DNA of 36,477 bases from a virus. The DNA is taken from positions 1 through 36,477 of the IMG/VR virus record IMGVR_UViG_3300017727_002076. The stretch is one strand, 5' to 3'. Below, piece after piece: positions 13,874-20,141 of the stretch (positions are counted from its first letter, which is position 1; the number at the start of each line of letters is the position of its first letter). Under the pieces are notes generated by a model. The model made no database searches, was not told the DNA's origin, and saw nothing but the letters and a program-made list of their open reading frames with translations. The position numbers and the translations under genes were made by a program.

Positions 13874-14356
13874 ATGAAAAACGAGGGAAAGAAACTTTGG
13901 AAAAAGGTAAAGAAAATGGATCTAGGTAATCCCGCAATCACGGCTCTAGTAGGGCTTGTTATTTTTTATATCGGACTTAAAACATTCTCAGGTGGAATGA
14001 AGTCTATGGGTAATATGGAACATCTAACTTGGTTTCTTGGTAATCCTTTGTACATGTTCTTTGGTGGGATAGCGATGACATTATTGTGGCAGTCATCATC
14101 ATTATCTACTACTGCTATCATTGCATTAGTCGCATCAGGTGCCTTACCACTTCCTGCTGCCATTGCCTGTGTTCTTGGAGCAAACCTTGGTACAACAGGA
14201 ACCATTTGGTTAGCAGGATTATTCGTATCAGATGGTATGCCAAAAGGAGACACACTTAGGATTGCTATGGCACATACTGGTATGAACTTATTGATGGCAT
14301 TAATGCTATTGCCTTTCGTAGGACGCATTGCTCAACTTCTAGCACGTGTGACATAA
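13874..14356 (+). CDS. Na+/phosphate cotransporter-like protein, single repeat
   Basis: A protein of 160 residues. The repeat signature of the Na/Pi cotransporter family (PF02690) is clear: LLWQSSSLSTTAIIALVASGALPLPAAIACVLGANLGTT (residues 70-108), with QSSS (73-76) and GANLGTT (102-108), then AHTGMNLL (133-140). Four to five hydrophobic segments and a Lys-rich N-terminus are visible. Cellular NptA/YjbB transporters contain two inverted copies of this repeat in 300-550 residues, whereas here there is one. It could work as a dimer or modulate the host transporter. Phosphate is a classic limiting nutrient for marine phages, so a role in phosphate uptake is plausible but inferred. Confidence 0.78.
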   Translation: MKNEGKKLWKKVKKMDLGNPAITALVGLVIFYIGLKTFSGGMKSMGNMEHLTWFLGNPLYMFFGGIAMTLLWQSSSLSTTAIIALVASGALPLPAAIACVLGANLGTTGTIWLAGLFVSDGMPKGDTLRIAMAHTGMNLLMALMLLPFVGRIAQLLARVT

Positions 14357-14378
14357 TAACCACATAAAATAATAAGCT

Positions 14379-14409
14379 AAAAGGGGGGTTGACTATACTC
14401 CCCTTTTTT
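14379..14409 (+). terminator. Intrinsic terminator with the tmRNA promoter inside it
   Basis: AAAAGGGG (14379-14386) pairs with CCCCTTTT (14400-14407) around a 13-base loop, followed by T residues. The TTGACT -35 box of the tmRNA promoter lies in the loop, repeating the design seen at 8548. Confidence 0.78.
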
Positions 14410-14417
14410 GATATAAG
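14389..14417 (+). promoter_or_regulatory. Sigma70-like promoter TTGACT-N17-TATAAG for the tmRNA
   Basis: TTGACT at 14389-14394, a 17-base spacer, TATAAG at 14412-14417; predicted start near 14424, just upstream of the tmRNA acceptor piece. Confidence 0.72.
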
Positions 14418-14486
14418 TATATCTGTAAACGTTGAAGCAACGTAGACACATACTGGACTTGGGGGCAGTACCCAACGCTTCCACCA

Positions 14487-14551
14487 TAAGCACACTATTG
14501 AGGCAGCCCACATAGCGTAAGAACCTTGTTAACATAAAGTGTGTTTATGAT
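14487..14551 (+). other. tmRNA intervening segment removed during maturation
   Basis: Sixty-five bases between the encoded CCA and the first G of the coding piece. Its ends pair: 14486-14495 with 14539-14548, 10 bp with one G-U, extending the acceptor stem. This brings both processing sites to the base of a hairpin, as expected for permuted tmRNA precursors processed by RNase P at the 5' end of the coding piece. Confidence 0.72.
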
Positions 14552-14634
14552 GGGGGCGAACTAGGATCGACAGGTGTGAAAGTGAAGTGGAGTTTACCGT
14601 GGTGACTGACGATATTAGGTCAACCAAACTAAAT

Positions 14635-14679
14635 GCAAACGATAACTTTGCACCATCTGGTTACGCACTAGCTGCATAA
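14635..14679 (+). other. tmRNA tag reading frame (ANDNFAPSGYALAA)
   Basis: The resume codon is GCA at 14635 and the stop TAA at 14677-14679, giving a 14-residue tag. The ANDN start and the ALAA end are the ClpXP-type degradation tag pattern of alphaproteobacteria. The upstream bases around the resume codon lie after a candidate PK1 stem (AGTTT/AAACT). Confidence 0.9.
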
Positions 14680-14746
14680 CACAGGGGGTTGGCTACTTAC
14701 CTAGCAACAGAAAAGTAGCAGATTAACAACTAAGGGAACGAAACAT

Positions 14747-14983
14747 ATGGAAATTCTAACAAAGGTAAAATCGTGGGCAAGCAATCTCGCTGATGTAGGT
14801 ATCAGCATTGCAGCTTTGATGATCGTAGTAGAAGTACTAGGTCTTGGAGCTATCCCATTTTTCCCTGAAACAAGTGTAGTCGCTAATGTAAGCGGTATGC
14901 TTGGCACTCTAGGCGCTGAAGGTCTAATGGGCTTGATCGCTATCTGGGTTCTATATGCTATCTGGAACAGATCACAAACTTAA
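14747..14983 (+). CDS. Small two-pass membrane protein, 78 aa
   Basis: Two hydrophobic segments (VGISIAALMIVVEVLGLGAIPFF and GLMGLIAIWVLYAIW) flank a Gly/Ser/Val linker, with a short charged N-terminus and a basic C-terminus. AAGGGA precedes the ATG. The topology would fit a holin or a small envelope protein; no family is recognised. It follows the tmRNA and probably shares its promoter, with the coding piece of the tmRNA cut from the same transcript. Confidence 0.75.
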   Translation: MEILTKVKSWASNLADVGISIAALMIVVEVLGLGAIPFFPETSVVANVSGMLGTLGAEGLMGLIAIWVLYAIWNRSQT

Positions 14984-15001
14984 AATAAGGAAAGAAAAAT
15001 A

Positions 15002-15394
15002 ATGAAAATTGCAGCAATCACAGCAGCAGCACTATTAGCAGCAACATCAGTCTCAGCAAATGAGATTGGCGCAACAGGCATCACTTGGGGTGTAGAATCA
15101 GAAGCAGCATTCACAATCAATGATGCGGCTGGTAATTCAGTAGAGGATTTCGGTGTAAAGATTACTCCTGAAATCGGATACACAATGTTCGGTATCGGTC
15201 TTACTGCTGATATGGATCTGCCTGTGTATAACAACGAAGAGTTCAAGCTTGATGAAGCTTTCGACAACACGAAAATCAACTTGGGTGCAACATACGAGTT
15301 GTTTGGTGGACTTGAGTTGTTTGGCGAAACAACATGGGATGTAGACGCATCTGATACGGTAAGCTCAAAAGTAGGTGCTACCTTCGCCTTTTGA
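15002..15394 (+). CDS. Small outer-membrane beta-barrel-like protein with signal peptide
   Basis: A protein of 130 residues. MKIAAITAAALLAATSVSA is a clear Sec signal peptide cleaved before NEIG. The mature part (about 110 residues) is made of alternating amphipathic strands (TGITWGVESEAAFTIN, FGVKITPEIGYTMFGIGLTADMDLPVY, KINLGATYELFGGLELFGETTWDV) and ends VGATFAF with a C-terminal Phe, the BAM recognition signal of outer-membrane barrels. An 8-stranded barrel would fit. A phage gene for such a protein could mask the receptor (superinfection exclusion) or alter permeability; this is inferred. A terminator follows. Confidence 0.75.
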   Translation: MKIAAITAAALLAATSVSANEIGATGITWGVESEAAFTINDAAGNSVEDFGVKITPEIGYTMFGIGLTADMDLPVYNNEEFKLDEAFDNTKINLGATYELFGGLELFGETTWDVDASDTVSSKVGATFAF

Positions 15395-15432
15395 TATGCT
15401 ATATACTTAGGGTCACTACTTAATAAGTGCGT

Positions 15433-15458
15433 GAGGGGCCATGGTTAGCCCCTCTTTT
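15433..15458 (+). terminator. Intrinsic terminator
   Basis: GAGGGGC (15433-15439) pairs with GCCCCTC (15448-15454) around an 8-base loop, followed by TTTT. It closes the tmRNA / membrane-protein transcription unit. Confidence 0.85.
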
Positions 15459-15472
15459 CAATTTAGAGGTAT

Positions 15473-15970
15473 ATGATGCACATAGAAGTACTAGAAGAAA
15501 TAGACCATCAAAAGATTATATCAGAGGCTAACACAGTCAAAGTGATGTTGGAAAAAGGATGGTCTAATATTGGTCAAGTAGGAATTCAAGGACACAAGCC
15601 AAACCTAGATCCTATGACTGAATACAAATCTTCTATTGGTAGAGTAAGCAAGTTGCAATACCCTGAAACTTACTTCAAATACTCTTTGTTTGAGATCCCA
15701 ACTATAAACAGATTGATGGAAAAGTACGGGATGTTACGTACAAGGATTATGCAGAGTACTCCAAAGACTTGCCTGTCATTTCATCAAGATATGAGCAAGC
15801 GCATACACATACCTCTCATAACAAACGATGATTGTATGATGATAATAGAAGATAGGATTTATAACCTTGAAGTCGGGAAAGTATATTTAACAAACACAAC
15901 TCTACGTCATACTGCAGTAAATGCATCTATGAATTCGAGAGTTCATATAGTAGGATGTGTTTATAGCTAG
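15473..15970 (+). CDS. Putative 2OG-dependent oxygenase, aspartyl hydroxylase-like
   Basis: A protein of 165 residues. LSFHQDMSKRIHIPL gives His104-x-Asp106, and TNTTLRHTAVNASMNSRVHIVGCV gives the distal His146 and Arg156, the full Fe(II)/2OG set in a short double-stranded beta-helix. NLEVGKVYLTN before the distal His is typical of aspartyl/asparaginyl beta-hydroxylase-like proteins. This is the third such protein in the window and the most canonical. The substrate is unknown. The ATG follows AGAGGT; an alternative ATG is one codon later. Confidence 0.65.
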   Translation: MMHIEVLEEIDHQKIISEANTVKVMLEKGWSNIGQVGIQGHKPNLDPMTEYKSSIGRVSKLQYPETYFKYSLFEIPTINRLMEKYGMLRTRIMQSTPKTCLSFHQDMSKRIHIPLITNDDCMMIIEDRIYNLEVGKVYLTNTTLRHTAVNASMNSRVHIVGCVYS

Positions 15971-15979
15971 GAGATTATT

Positions 15980-16327
15980 ATGCTAAAGAAAATAGCGTTA
16001 GCGTTAGGGCTAATGACAACAACAGCAAATGCGGATATGATACAGATACAGGTTCCTTGTGATCCTTCGCCAGTAGTGTATGACTTAATGAGAGTGTATA
16101 AGAATGGGTTGCTTCTTCAGGGGCAAGGTACTATTAAGTCTGAAAAGGGTGACGTATTCACTTCTGCTACACAGATTTTTATCAATCAAGATACAGGAAC
16201 TATGGCAGTTATTATCAGTTTTCCAAATGAAGATAAGCCACCCATGTCTTGTTTGATAATCGCAGGGTCTAAGTTTGAACCTTATGGTGGACCGCAACCT
16301 TGGGATAAAAAGAAAGAAGATCTCTAA
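15980..16327 (+). CDS. Exported hypothetical protein, 115 aa
   Basis: The signal peptide MLKKIALALGLMTTTANA is followed by a beta-rich mature domain with two cysteines (about residues 27 and 90) that could form a disulfide in the periplasm. The C-terminus is charged. No family is recognised. It overlaps the next ORF as TAATG and opens a run of exported proteins. Confidence 0.72.
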   Translation: MLKKIALALGLMTTTANADMIQIQVPCDPSPVVYDLMRVYKNGLLLQGQGTIKSEKGDVFTSATQIFINQDTGTMAVIISFPNEDKPPMSCLIIAGSKFEPYGGPQPWDKKKEDL

Positions 16328-16503
16328 TGTGGGTTTTGTTGTTTGTATATCTTTATGATACAGTTCCGTATGTAGAAGTACACAGTCAACATACTTCTAT
16401 GATAAAATGTTTTCAAGCTAGAGAAGCTTTGGGCGCAGAGTTATCAGGTAAACCAGGTTACTTTCCTGATGGTCAACAAGCTTTGTGTGTTAGAAAAGTA
16501 TAA
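16327..16503 (+). CDS. Small hypothetical protein, 58 aa
   Basis: ATG at 16327 overlaps the preceding TAA. The sequence starts MWVLLFVYLYDTVPYVEVHS and ends GQQALCVRKV, with Cys28 and Cys55. The short hydrophobic start is followed by a beta and helix pattern; such proteins seem common in marine T4-like phages. Its own TAA is part of the late promoter TATAAATAG. No function is assigned. Confidence 0.62.
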   Translation: MWVLLFVYLYDTVPYVEVHSQHTSMIKCFQAREALGAELSGKPGYFPDGQQALCVRKV

Positions 16504-16507
16504 ATAG
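16499..16507 (+). promoter_or_regulatory. T4-like late promoter TATAAATAG
   Basis: Perfect TATAAATAG, 22 bases before the ATG at 16530. It includes the stop codon TAA of the upstream 58-aa ORF. It probably drives the exported-protein cluster 16530-20073 late in infection. Confidence 0.72.
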
Positions 16508-16529
16508 GAATAAATAGGGAGATTATATA

Positions 16530-17099
16530 ATGCTTAGAATGGTTATTATGATAGTTGCGTTTGTTGCCGCATGTGCTCCTGCACACGCACAAGAAGCTAC
16601 TGATGATGTTATCTACACAGATAATAATAATACGAGTACTGTGGATTCTAGATCCGACTCAACAACTAAAGTAATCTCTCCACCACCTTCTGCTATTTCT
16701 CCCTCTATCAATAGTGCCAACTCTGATCTTTGTACTGTTGGTGTATCGGGGGCAGTGCAAACTCAGATACTAGGTTTCTCTACAGGTCAAACCGTAAGGG
16801 ATATGAACTGTGAAAAACTAAAAAATGCTAAGACTCTTTATGACATGGGCATGAAAGTTGCAGCAGTTTCTGTGATGTGTGGAGATCCTAGAGTATTTGA
16901 TGCGATGATGAATGCAGGTACTCCTTGTCCATATGATGGTATGGTTGGAGAGGAAGCAAAAGCGGCATGGCTTGCCAATAAAGAAAATCAACCTACTGAG
17001 GTAGGAGAAAAGAAAGGTCTAGATCTAAGTGAAGACGAAAAGTCAACTCTTTGGGGCAGTGGCGTTGTTGCTGGTCTCTTCTTCTTACTGTTACTCTGA
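16530..17099 (+). CDS. Exported / membrane-anchored conserved phage protein
   Basis: A protein of 189 residues. The signal peptide ends CAPAHA before QEATDD. A Ser/Thr/Asn/Pro-rich linker follows, then a domain with cysteines in the pattern DLCTVGVSGAVQTQILGFSTGQTVRDMNCEKLK...AAVSVMCGDPRVFDAMMNAGTPCPYDG, a set I associate with exported proteins of marine T4-like phages. The last 20 residues form a transmembrane helix (SGVVAGLFFLLLL). The 3' 71 bases also encode the start of the next gene. The function is unknown; envelope location is likely. Confidence 0.75.
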   Translation: MLRMVIMIVAFVAACAPAHAQEATDDVIYTDNNNTSTVDSRSDSTTKVISPPPSAISPSINSANSDLCTVGVSGAVQTQILGFSTGQTVRDMNCEKLKNAKTLYDMGMKVAAVSVMCGDPRVFDAMMNAGTPCPYDGMVGEEAKAAWLANKENQPTEVGEKKGLDLSEDEKSTLWGSGVVAGLFFLLLL

Positions 17100-17943
17100 T
17101 GTAACGTATGGAGTAACCAACAACGCAGCAATCAATGGACTATCTTGGTCTATGGGTACAGTCTTGCCAGACTCGTCTGCGCCCTATGCAAGTCTTGACA
17201 TTAATGGATTAACTTACCAATACACTATGGAAAAAGATCCTACTTCTGATGCAAAGGTTCACGTGAGAAATGAAGATGCTATAAATGGTGGGTATGTTTT
17301 CGAAGAGACTGATGATTGGTCGGGAAGACATGGTGCAACCATTCGTAAGTATTTTAGGTTTCCATGGAGTAGTTCAATGTATTGGGGTGATGGTGAGTTT
17401 GCCTTAGAGGGTGAAGGTGAAGTCAAAGATCCCATCATGCTATATAACTATCGACTAGATATTGATGAACAAATGATGAAGTGTATGAACCCTCTTGCAG
17501 ATCCAAGTTGTCCTGGTTTTGCAGAGGCTTTGGCAAAATACCTAGAAAACTTACAGGAGCCTAGTACTGACGATCCTTTTTATAATGAGTGGGTACAGGC
17601 TAACCTCTCTTTAAATGAACAAGGTGAGGAAGACGATTTAGAGACTGAAGATAATACTAGGGATCAAGAGGAAGAAGAGGGGCAAACGCTTCAAGCACGA
17701 TTAGGTGGTGACACTACAATAGAAAAACTTAATACAAGTAAACAAGATAGTATGTTGGCAGAGTTAACATCAGTTGCTAACCTACAGCCATATTATCAGG
17801 TGAATATTGACGGTAAAGAGTACGAAGATGTTTTAGTTCTACAAGATAATGTTATATCCGATAATAGAAGAGCGTTGAGTAATTTAGCATCTGATGCTAA
17901 TCATAGAAAGATGGTTCGCTCACAGTATGATAGAGAACAATAA
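17029..17943 (+). CDS. Exported hypothetical protein, 304 aa, GTG start
   Basis: The GTG at 17029 opens a signal peptide (KTKSQLFGAVALLLVSSSYCYS, cut before DVTYG) lying within the 3' end of the preceding gene in another frame. The mature domain (YGVTNNAAINGLSWSMGTVLPDS...TYQYTME) has a beta-rich N-terminal third, a helical middle with two Cys (MMKCMNPLADPSCPGF), and a very acidic Glu/Asp-rich linker around residues 198-220. No family is recognised. The signal peptide decides the start: no other start gives an export signal. Confidence 0.75.
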   Translation: MKTKSQLFGAVALLLVSSSYCYSDVTYGVTNNAAINGLSWSMGTVLPDSSAPYASLDINGLTYQYTMEKDPTSDAKVHVRNEDAINGGYVFEETDDWSGRHGATIRKYFRFPWSSSMYWGDGEFALEGEGEVKDPIMLYNYRLDIDEQMMKCMNPLADPSCPGFAEALAKYLENLQEPSTDDPFYNEWVQANLSLNEQGEEDDLETEDNTRDQEEEEGQTLQARLGGDTTIEKLNTSKQDSMLAELTSVANLQPYYQVNIDGKEYEDVLVLQDNVISDNRRALSNLASDANHRKMVRSQYDREQ

Positions 17944-17956
17944 AGGAATAAAAATA

Positions 17957-18457
17957 ATGTTCAAATCTATTTTAACAATGAGTAGTATAGCACTAATGAC
18001 TACTGTAGCATTCGCAGAAAGCACTCCTATTATAGGCAACGTGTCATCAAAGTGTACAATCTGGACAGACACTGCAGGTGTTTATGGTAACCCAACTCCT
18101 GATAATCTGAGCACTGCTTCAGGTGATGGTGGTGTGCAGCCTGTCATTAGGTATGATGTATCCATTGCAGACTACTACACTGCAAAAATATCTTGGCCTA
18201 ATACATTTTCATCAAGCCCAAGTCTAGCAGACTCTCTTACATGGGATGGTGAAATAGAAGTACATAACACTTCAGATGCAGGTATGTCAGGGTATGAAGC
18301 GGCAAAGGTAGAGTATGATAATCATACTGAATATGATCTTAGCGTAGCAGGTTCTACGTGGTTTAAAGTCACTTCAACAGTTGACTATGGACAAGGCAAA
18401 TCATTGCCCGGTGGTGAATATACTGCAAATGTAACTGCTGAGTGCATTGCAGACTAA
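17957..18457 (+). CDS. Exported beta-rich hypothetical protein, 166 aa
   Basis: The ATG at 17957 follows AAGGA and begins the signal peptide MFKSILTMSSIALMTTVAFA. The mature protein is rich in Ser, Thr, Gly and Asp, with strands such as DYYTAKISWPNTF and YTANVTAECIAD and two Cys that may pair (KCTIW near the start, AECIAD at the end). It looks like an immunoglobulin-like or beta-sandwich domain. An upstream in-frame start at 17894 is rejected because it would hide the signal peptide. Function unknown. Confidence 0.75.
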   Translation: MFKSILTMSSIALMTTVAFAESTPIIGNVSSKCTIWTDTAGVYGNPTPDNLSTASGDGGVQPVIRYDVSIADYYTAKISWPNTFSSSPSLADSLTWDGEIEVHNTSDAGMSGYEAAKVEYDNHTEYDLSVAGSTWFKVTSTVDYGQGKSLPGGEYTANVTAECIAD

Positions 18458-18459
18458 AT

Positions 18460-18828
18460 ATGAAGTATTTTATTATTGCTTTGTTATATGCCTCTGTGGT
18501 TAATGGTCATGAGTTTACTCCAACTTATCCTAAGTTCACATCATCTTATGTAGACAATGTTGTGACAACAAGAATGAAGTTGTTTAACAAAAGAAGGGAG
18601 ATTTTATATTATGAGATTGGTGTATTTGATGTAGAGTGGAATGCGCTTTCATTTGCTTCTGAGACAAAAATAGTTAATGTTGAATATTTAGGTACAAAGA
18701 GTATAGATATATACATAAAGAACACTGATTTGGATAGAGTAGAATATATATGCTCTATATCTAAAATAATAAAAGGAACTGTAAAATCTTCAGGTGTAAA
18801 ATCTAAGATATGTTCTAGAGTAAAGTGA
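18460..18828 (+). CDS. Exported hypothetical protein, 122 aa
   Basis: The signal peptide MKYFIIALLYASVVNG is followed by HEFTPTYPKFTSSYVDNVVTTRMKLFNKRREILYYEIGVFD. That pattern resembles a chaperone/pilus-assembly-like beta domain seen in exported proteins of marine myoviruses. It ends in a basic Cys-containing tail (ICSISK, KICSRVK). The upstream GTG at 18442 is rejected because the signal peptide starts at 18460. The function is unknown; a periplasmic location is likely. Confidence 0.74.
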   Translation: MKYFIIALLYASVVNGHEFTPTYPKFTSSYVDNVVTTRMKLFNKRREILYYEIGVFDVEWNALSFASETKIVNVEYLGTKSIDIYIKNTDLDRVEYICSISKIIKGTVKSSGVKSKICSRVK

Positions 18829-18836
18829 GATGAAAT

Positions 18837-19247
18837 GTGAGACTTTTACCGTTGATATTTTTGGTGACAGGATCAGCAGTTTTTGCTGAGTCTAGTTCAT
18901 TGAACTTGGCACTTCCTAGTGTTCCACAAAACTATCAATCGGACAAGTTTCGTGCGGGTGAGTTAGATTGTTCAAATGCGATTGGATCTGCCACTAATCT
19001 AGAGTTTGGTGTTACAGGTCTCATCAGAGATGATGATCCATATAATAACAATAGAGATCCTTTATATAATAGTAACTCTTCAGATGTTGGTGTGTATGCT
19101 AGGATTACTATTCCGCTAGGAAAGAAAGCTAAAAGCCGTATTGATTGTAATCAGTTATATGAACTTGAACTTAAGAAGAAAAGATTAGAAGTTCTTAAAC
19201 TAGAGAACGAAATTAGACAGTTAAAAAAGCTACAGTTTGAGGATTAA
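18837..19247 (+). CDS. Exported protein with beta-barrel-like core and C-terminal coiled coil
   Basis: A protein of 136 residues. The GTG at 18837 opens the signal peptide ending AVFA, then ESSSLNLALPSVPQNYQSD. ELDCSNAIGSATNLEFGVTG and DVGVYARITIPLGKK look like barrel strands that also carry a Cys, and a long charged coiled coil (LYELELKKKRLEVLKLENEIRQLKKL) closes the protein. The arrangement suggests a trimeric envelope or virion protein. No family name is assigned. Confidence 0.72.
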   Translation: MRLLPLIFLVTGSAVFAESSSLNLALPSVPQNYQSDKFRAGELDCSNAIGSATNLEFGVTGLIRDDDPYNNNRDPLYNSNSSDVGVYARITIPLGKKAKSRIDCNQLYELELKKKRLEVLKLENEIRQLKKLQFED

Positions 19248-19250
19248 GAT

Positions 19251-19517
19251 ATGAACATTGAACTTACGCAACAGATACAGGCAGCTAGTTATGGACACCC
19301 AAAGGTATATCCTAACAGTGAAAACATTAAACCTCCTATGGAGAAAGAGCGTATTCGTATAGTGGAAGCTGCGACTCGTACTGAAATCAAGTTAAATCAA
19401 ATCAAAGAAGTAGAAGAACGTGCCAAAGAAATTCAAGCACTAAGGGAACAGGCAAAGAATAGATATTCTGCAGTGATGCCTTACACCGAAGGTGAGTACG
19501 TAGACATAGAGGTTTGA
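19251..19517 (+). CDS. Hypothetical helical protein, 88 aa
   Basis: It starts 3 bases after the preceding stop. The N-terminal part is Pro/Asn-rich and the central part is one long charged helix (VEAATRTEIKLNQIKEVEERAKEIQALREQAKNRY). No signal peptide, and no family recognised. It is co-transcribed with the exported proteins. Confidence 0.68.
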   Translation: MNIELTQQIQAASYGHPKVYPNSENIKPPMEKERIRIVEAATRTEIKLNQIKEVEERAKEIQALREQAKNRYSAVMPYTEGEYVDIEV

Positions 19518-19518
19518 T

Positions 19519-20073
19519 ATGGCAGAAGTAGAGTTTGGTGGATTAAAGTTTTCAGGTGGTAAGATGGTTGCACTTCTTACTGCACTATCGACATTGGGTG
19601 GTGCAGCATGGGGTGGTTTTGAAATCTATAAAGACTACATGGATATGAAAGAAATCATTCAAAATATTGACACTGATGCTATTGCTGCACGTAATGATGT
19701 TATTGAAACCAAACTAGATGAGGCTATCGATTATACCAGAGATATCAAATCAGGGTTGAAAGACGATATCTTCAAGCTTGAAGAGAACATAGAACGCATG
19801 GAAGATAAGGTAGATGAATCTGAGAACAGAATGAAAGACACTCAGGCATCTATTGAAACTACTCTTGCAGGTGTCAGAAAAGATCTAAACGATCAAAGTA
19901 AAGATGTAACCTCTAGCATCAGAGAAGTAGAGGCAACCGTTAGACTATCTGAAAAAGATGTTCGTAACGTAATGAAAGAAACTGTAAGTGAACTTGAAAA
20001 TAAAATGGATAGGCTAGACACTAGGCTAAATGAAAGATTACAAGAAGCACTCGACAACCCTCTTTCGGACTAA
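19519..20073 (+). CDS. Membrane-anchored coiled-coil protein, 184 aa
   Basis: A short N-terminal beta motif (AEVEFGGLKFSGGKM) leads to one hydrophobic segment (VALLTALSTLGGAAWGGFEIY). About 130 residues of continuous heptad-like coiled coil follow (EENIERMEDKVDESENRMKD, REVEATVRLSEKDV, ELENKMDRLDTRLNERLQEA). An anchored coiled coil could span the periplasm or belong to the virion. It is separate from the spanin pair at 32226. No family is recognised. Confidence 0.72.
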   Translation: MAEVEFGGLKFSGGKMVALLTALSTLGGAAWGGFEIYKDYMDMKEIIQNIDTDAIAARNDVIETKLDEAIDYTRDIKSGLKDDIFKLEENIERMEDKVDESENRMKDTQASIETTLAGVRKDLNDQSKDVTSSIREVEATVRLSEKDVRNVMKETVSELENKMDRLDTRLNERLQEALDNPLSD

Positions 20074-20088
20074 TCCCCAAAATAACAC

Positions 20089-20117
20089 TTGACATCAAGT
20101 TAAATAAATGCTATAGT
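20089..20117 (+). promoter_or_regulatory. Sigma70-like promoter TTGACA-N17-TATAGT
   Basis: TTGACA at 20089-20094, a 17-base spacer (TCAAGTTAAATAAATGC), TATAGT at 20112-20117, then GATTCTGTAA. Nearly identical to the copies at 20707 and 21394. Confidence 0.85.
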
Positions 20118-20141
20118 GATTCTGTAATAAGGAGACTCGCT

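Larger units (their letters stand above)
14424..14719 (+). ncRNA. ssrA: Circularly permuted two-piece tmRNA
   Basis: tmRNA rescues stalled ribosomes and tags the unfinished protein for degradation. The order is permuted: the acceptor piece comes first (to ACCA at 14483-14486), then a 65-base intervening segment, then the coding piece from 14552. GGGGGCG (14552-14558) pairs with CGCTTCC (14476-14482) to form the 7-bp acceptor stem with two G-U pairs; CCA is encoded. The T-stem is TTGGG/CCCAA (14459-14463, 14471-14475) with loop GGCAGTA. GGATCGACAGG follows the 5' acceptor strand as in tmRNAs. Candidate P2 pairs 14447-14451 with 14574-14578. The tag ORF (14635-14679) encodes ANDNFAPSGYALAA. A pseudoknot after it pairs 14688-14691 with 14705-14708 and 14692-14698 with 14713-14719. 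The exact ends are estimates. Permutation plus an ANDN tag indicate an alphaproteobacterial type. Confidence 0.9.

Noticed and set aside
13966-14328. 120-aa minus-strand ORF opposite the phosphate-transporter-like gene
   Set aside because: The plus strand carries family signatures; the minus frame has none.
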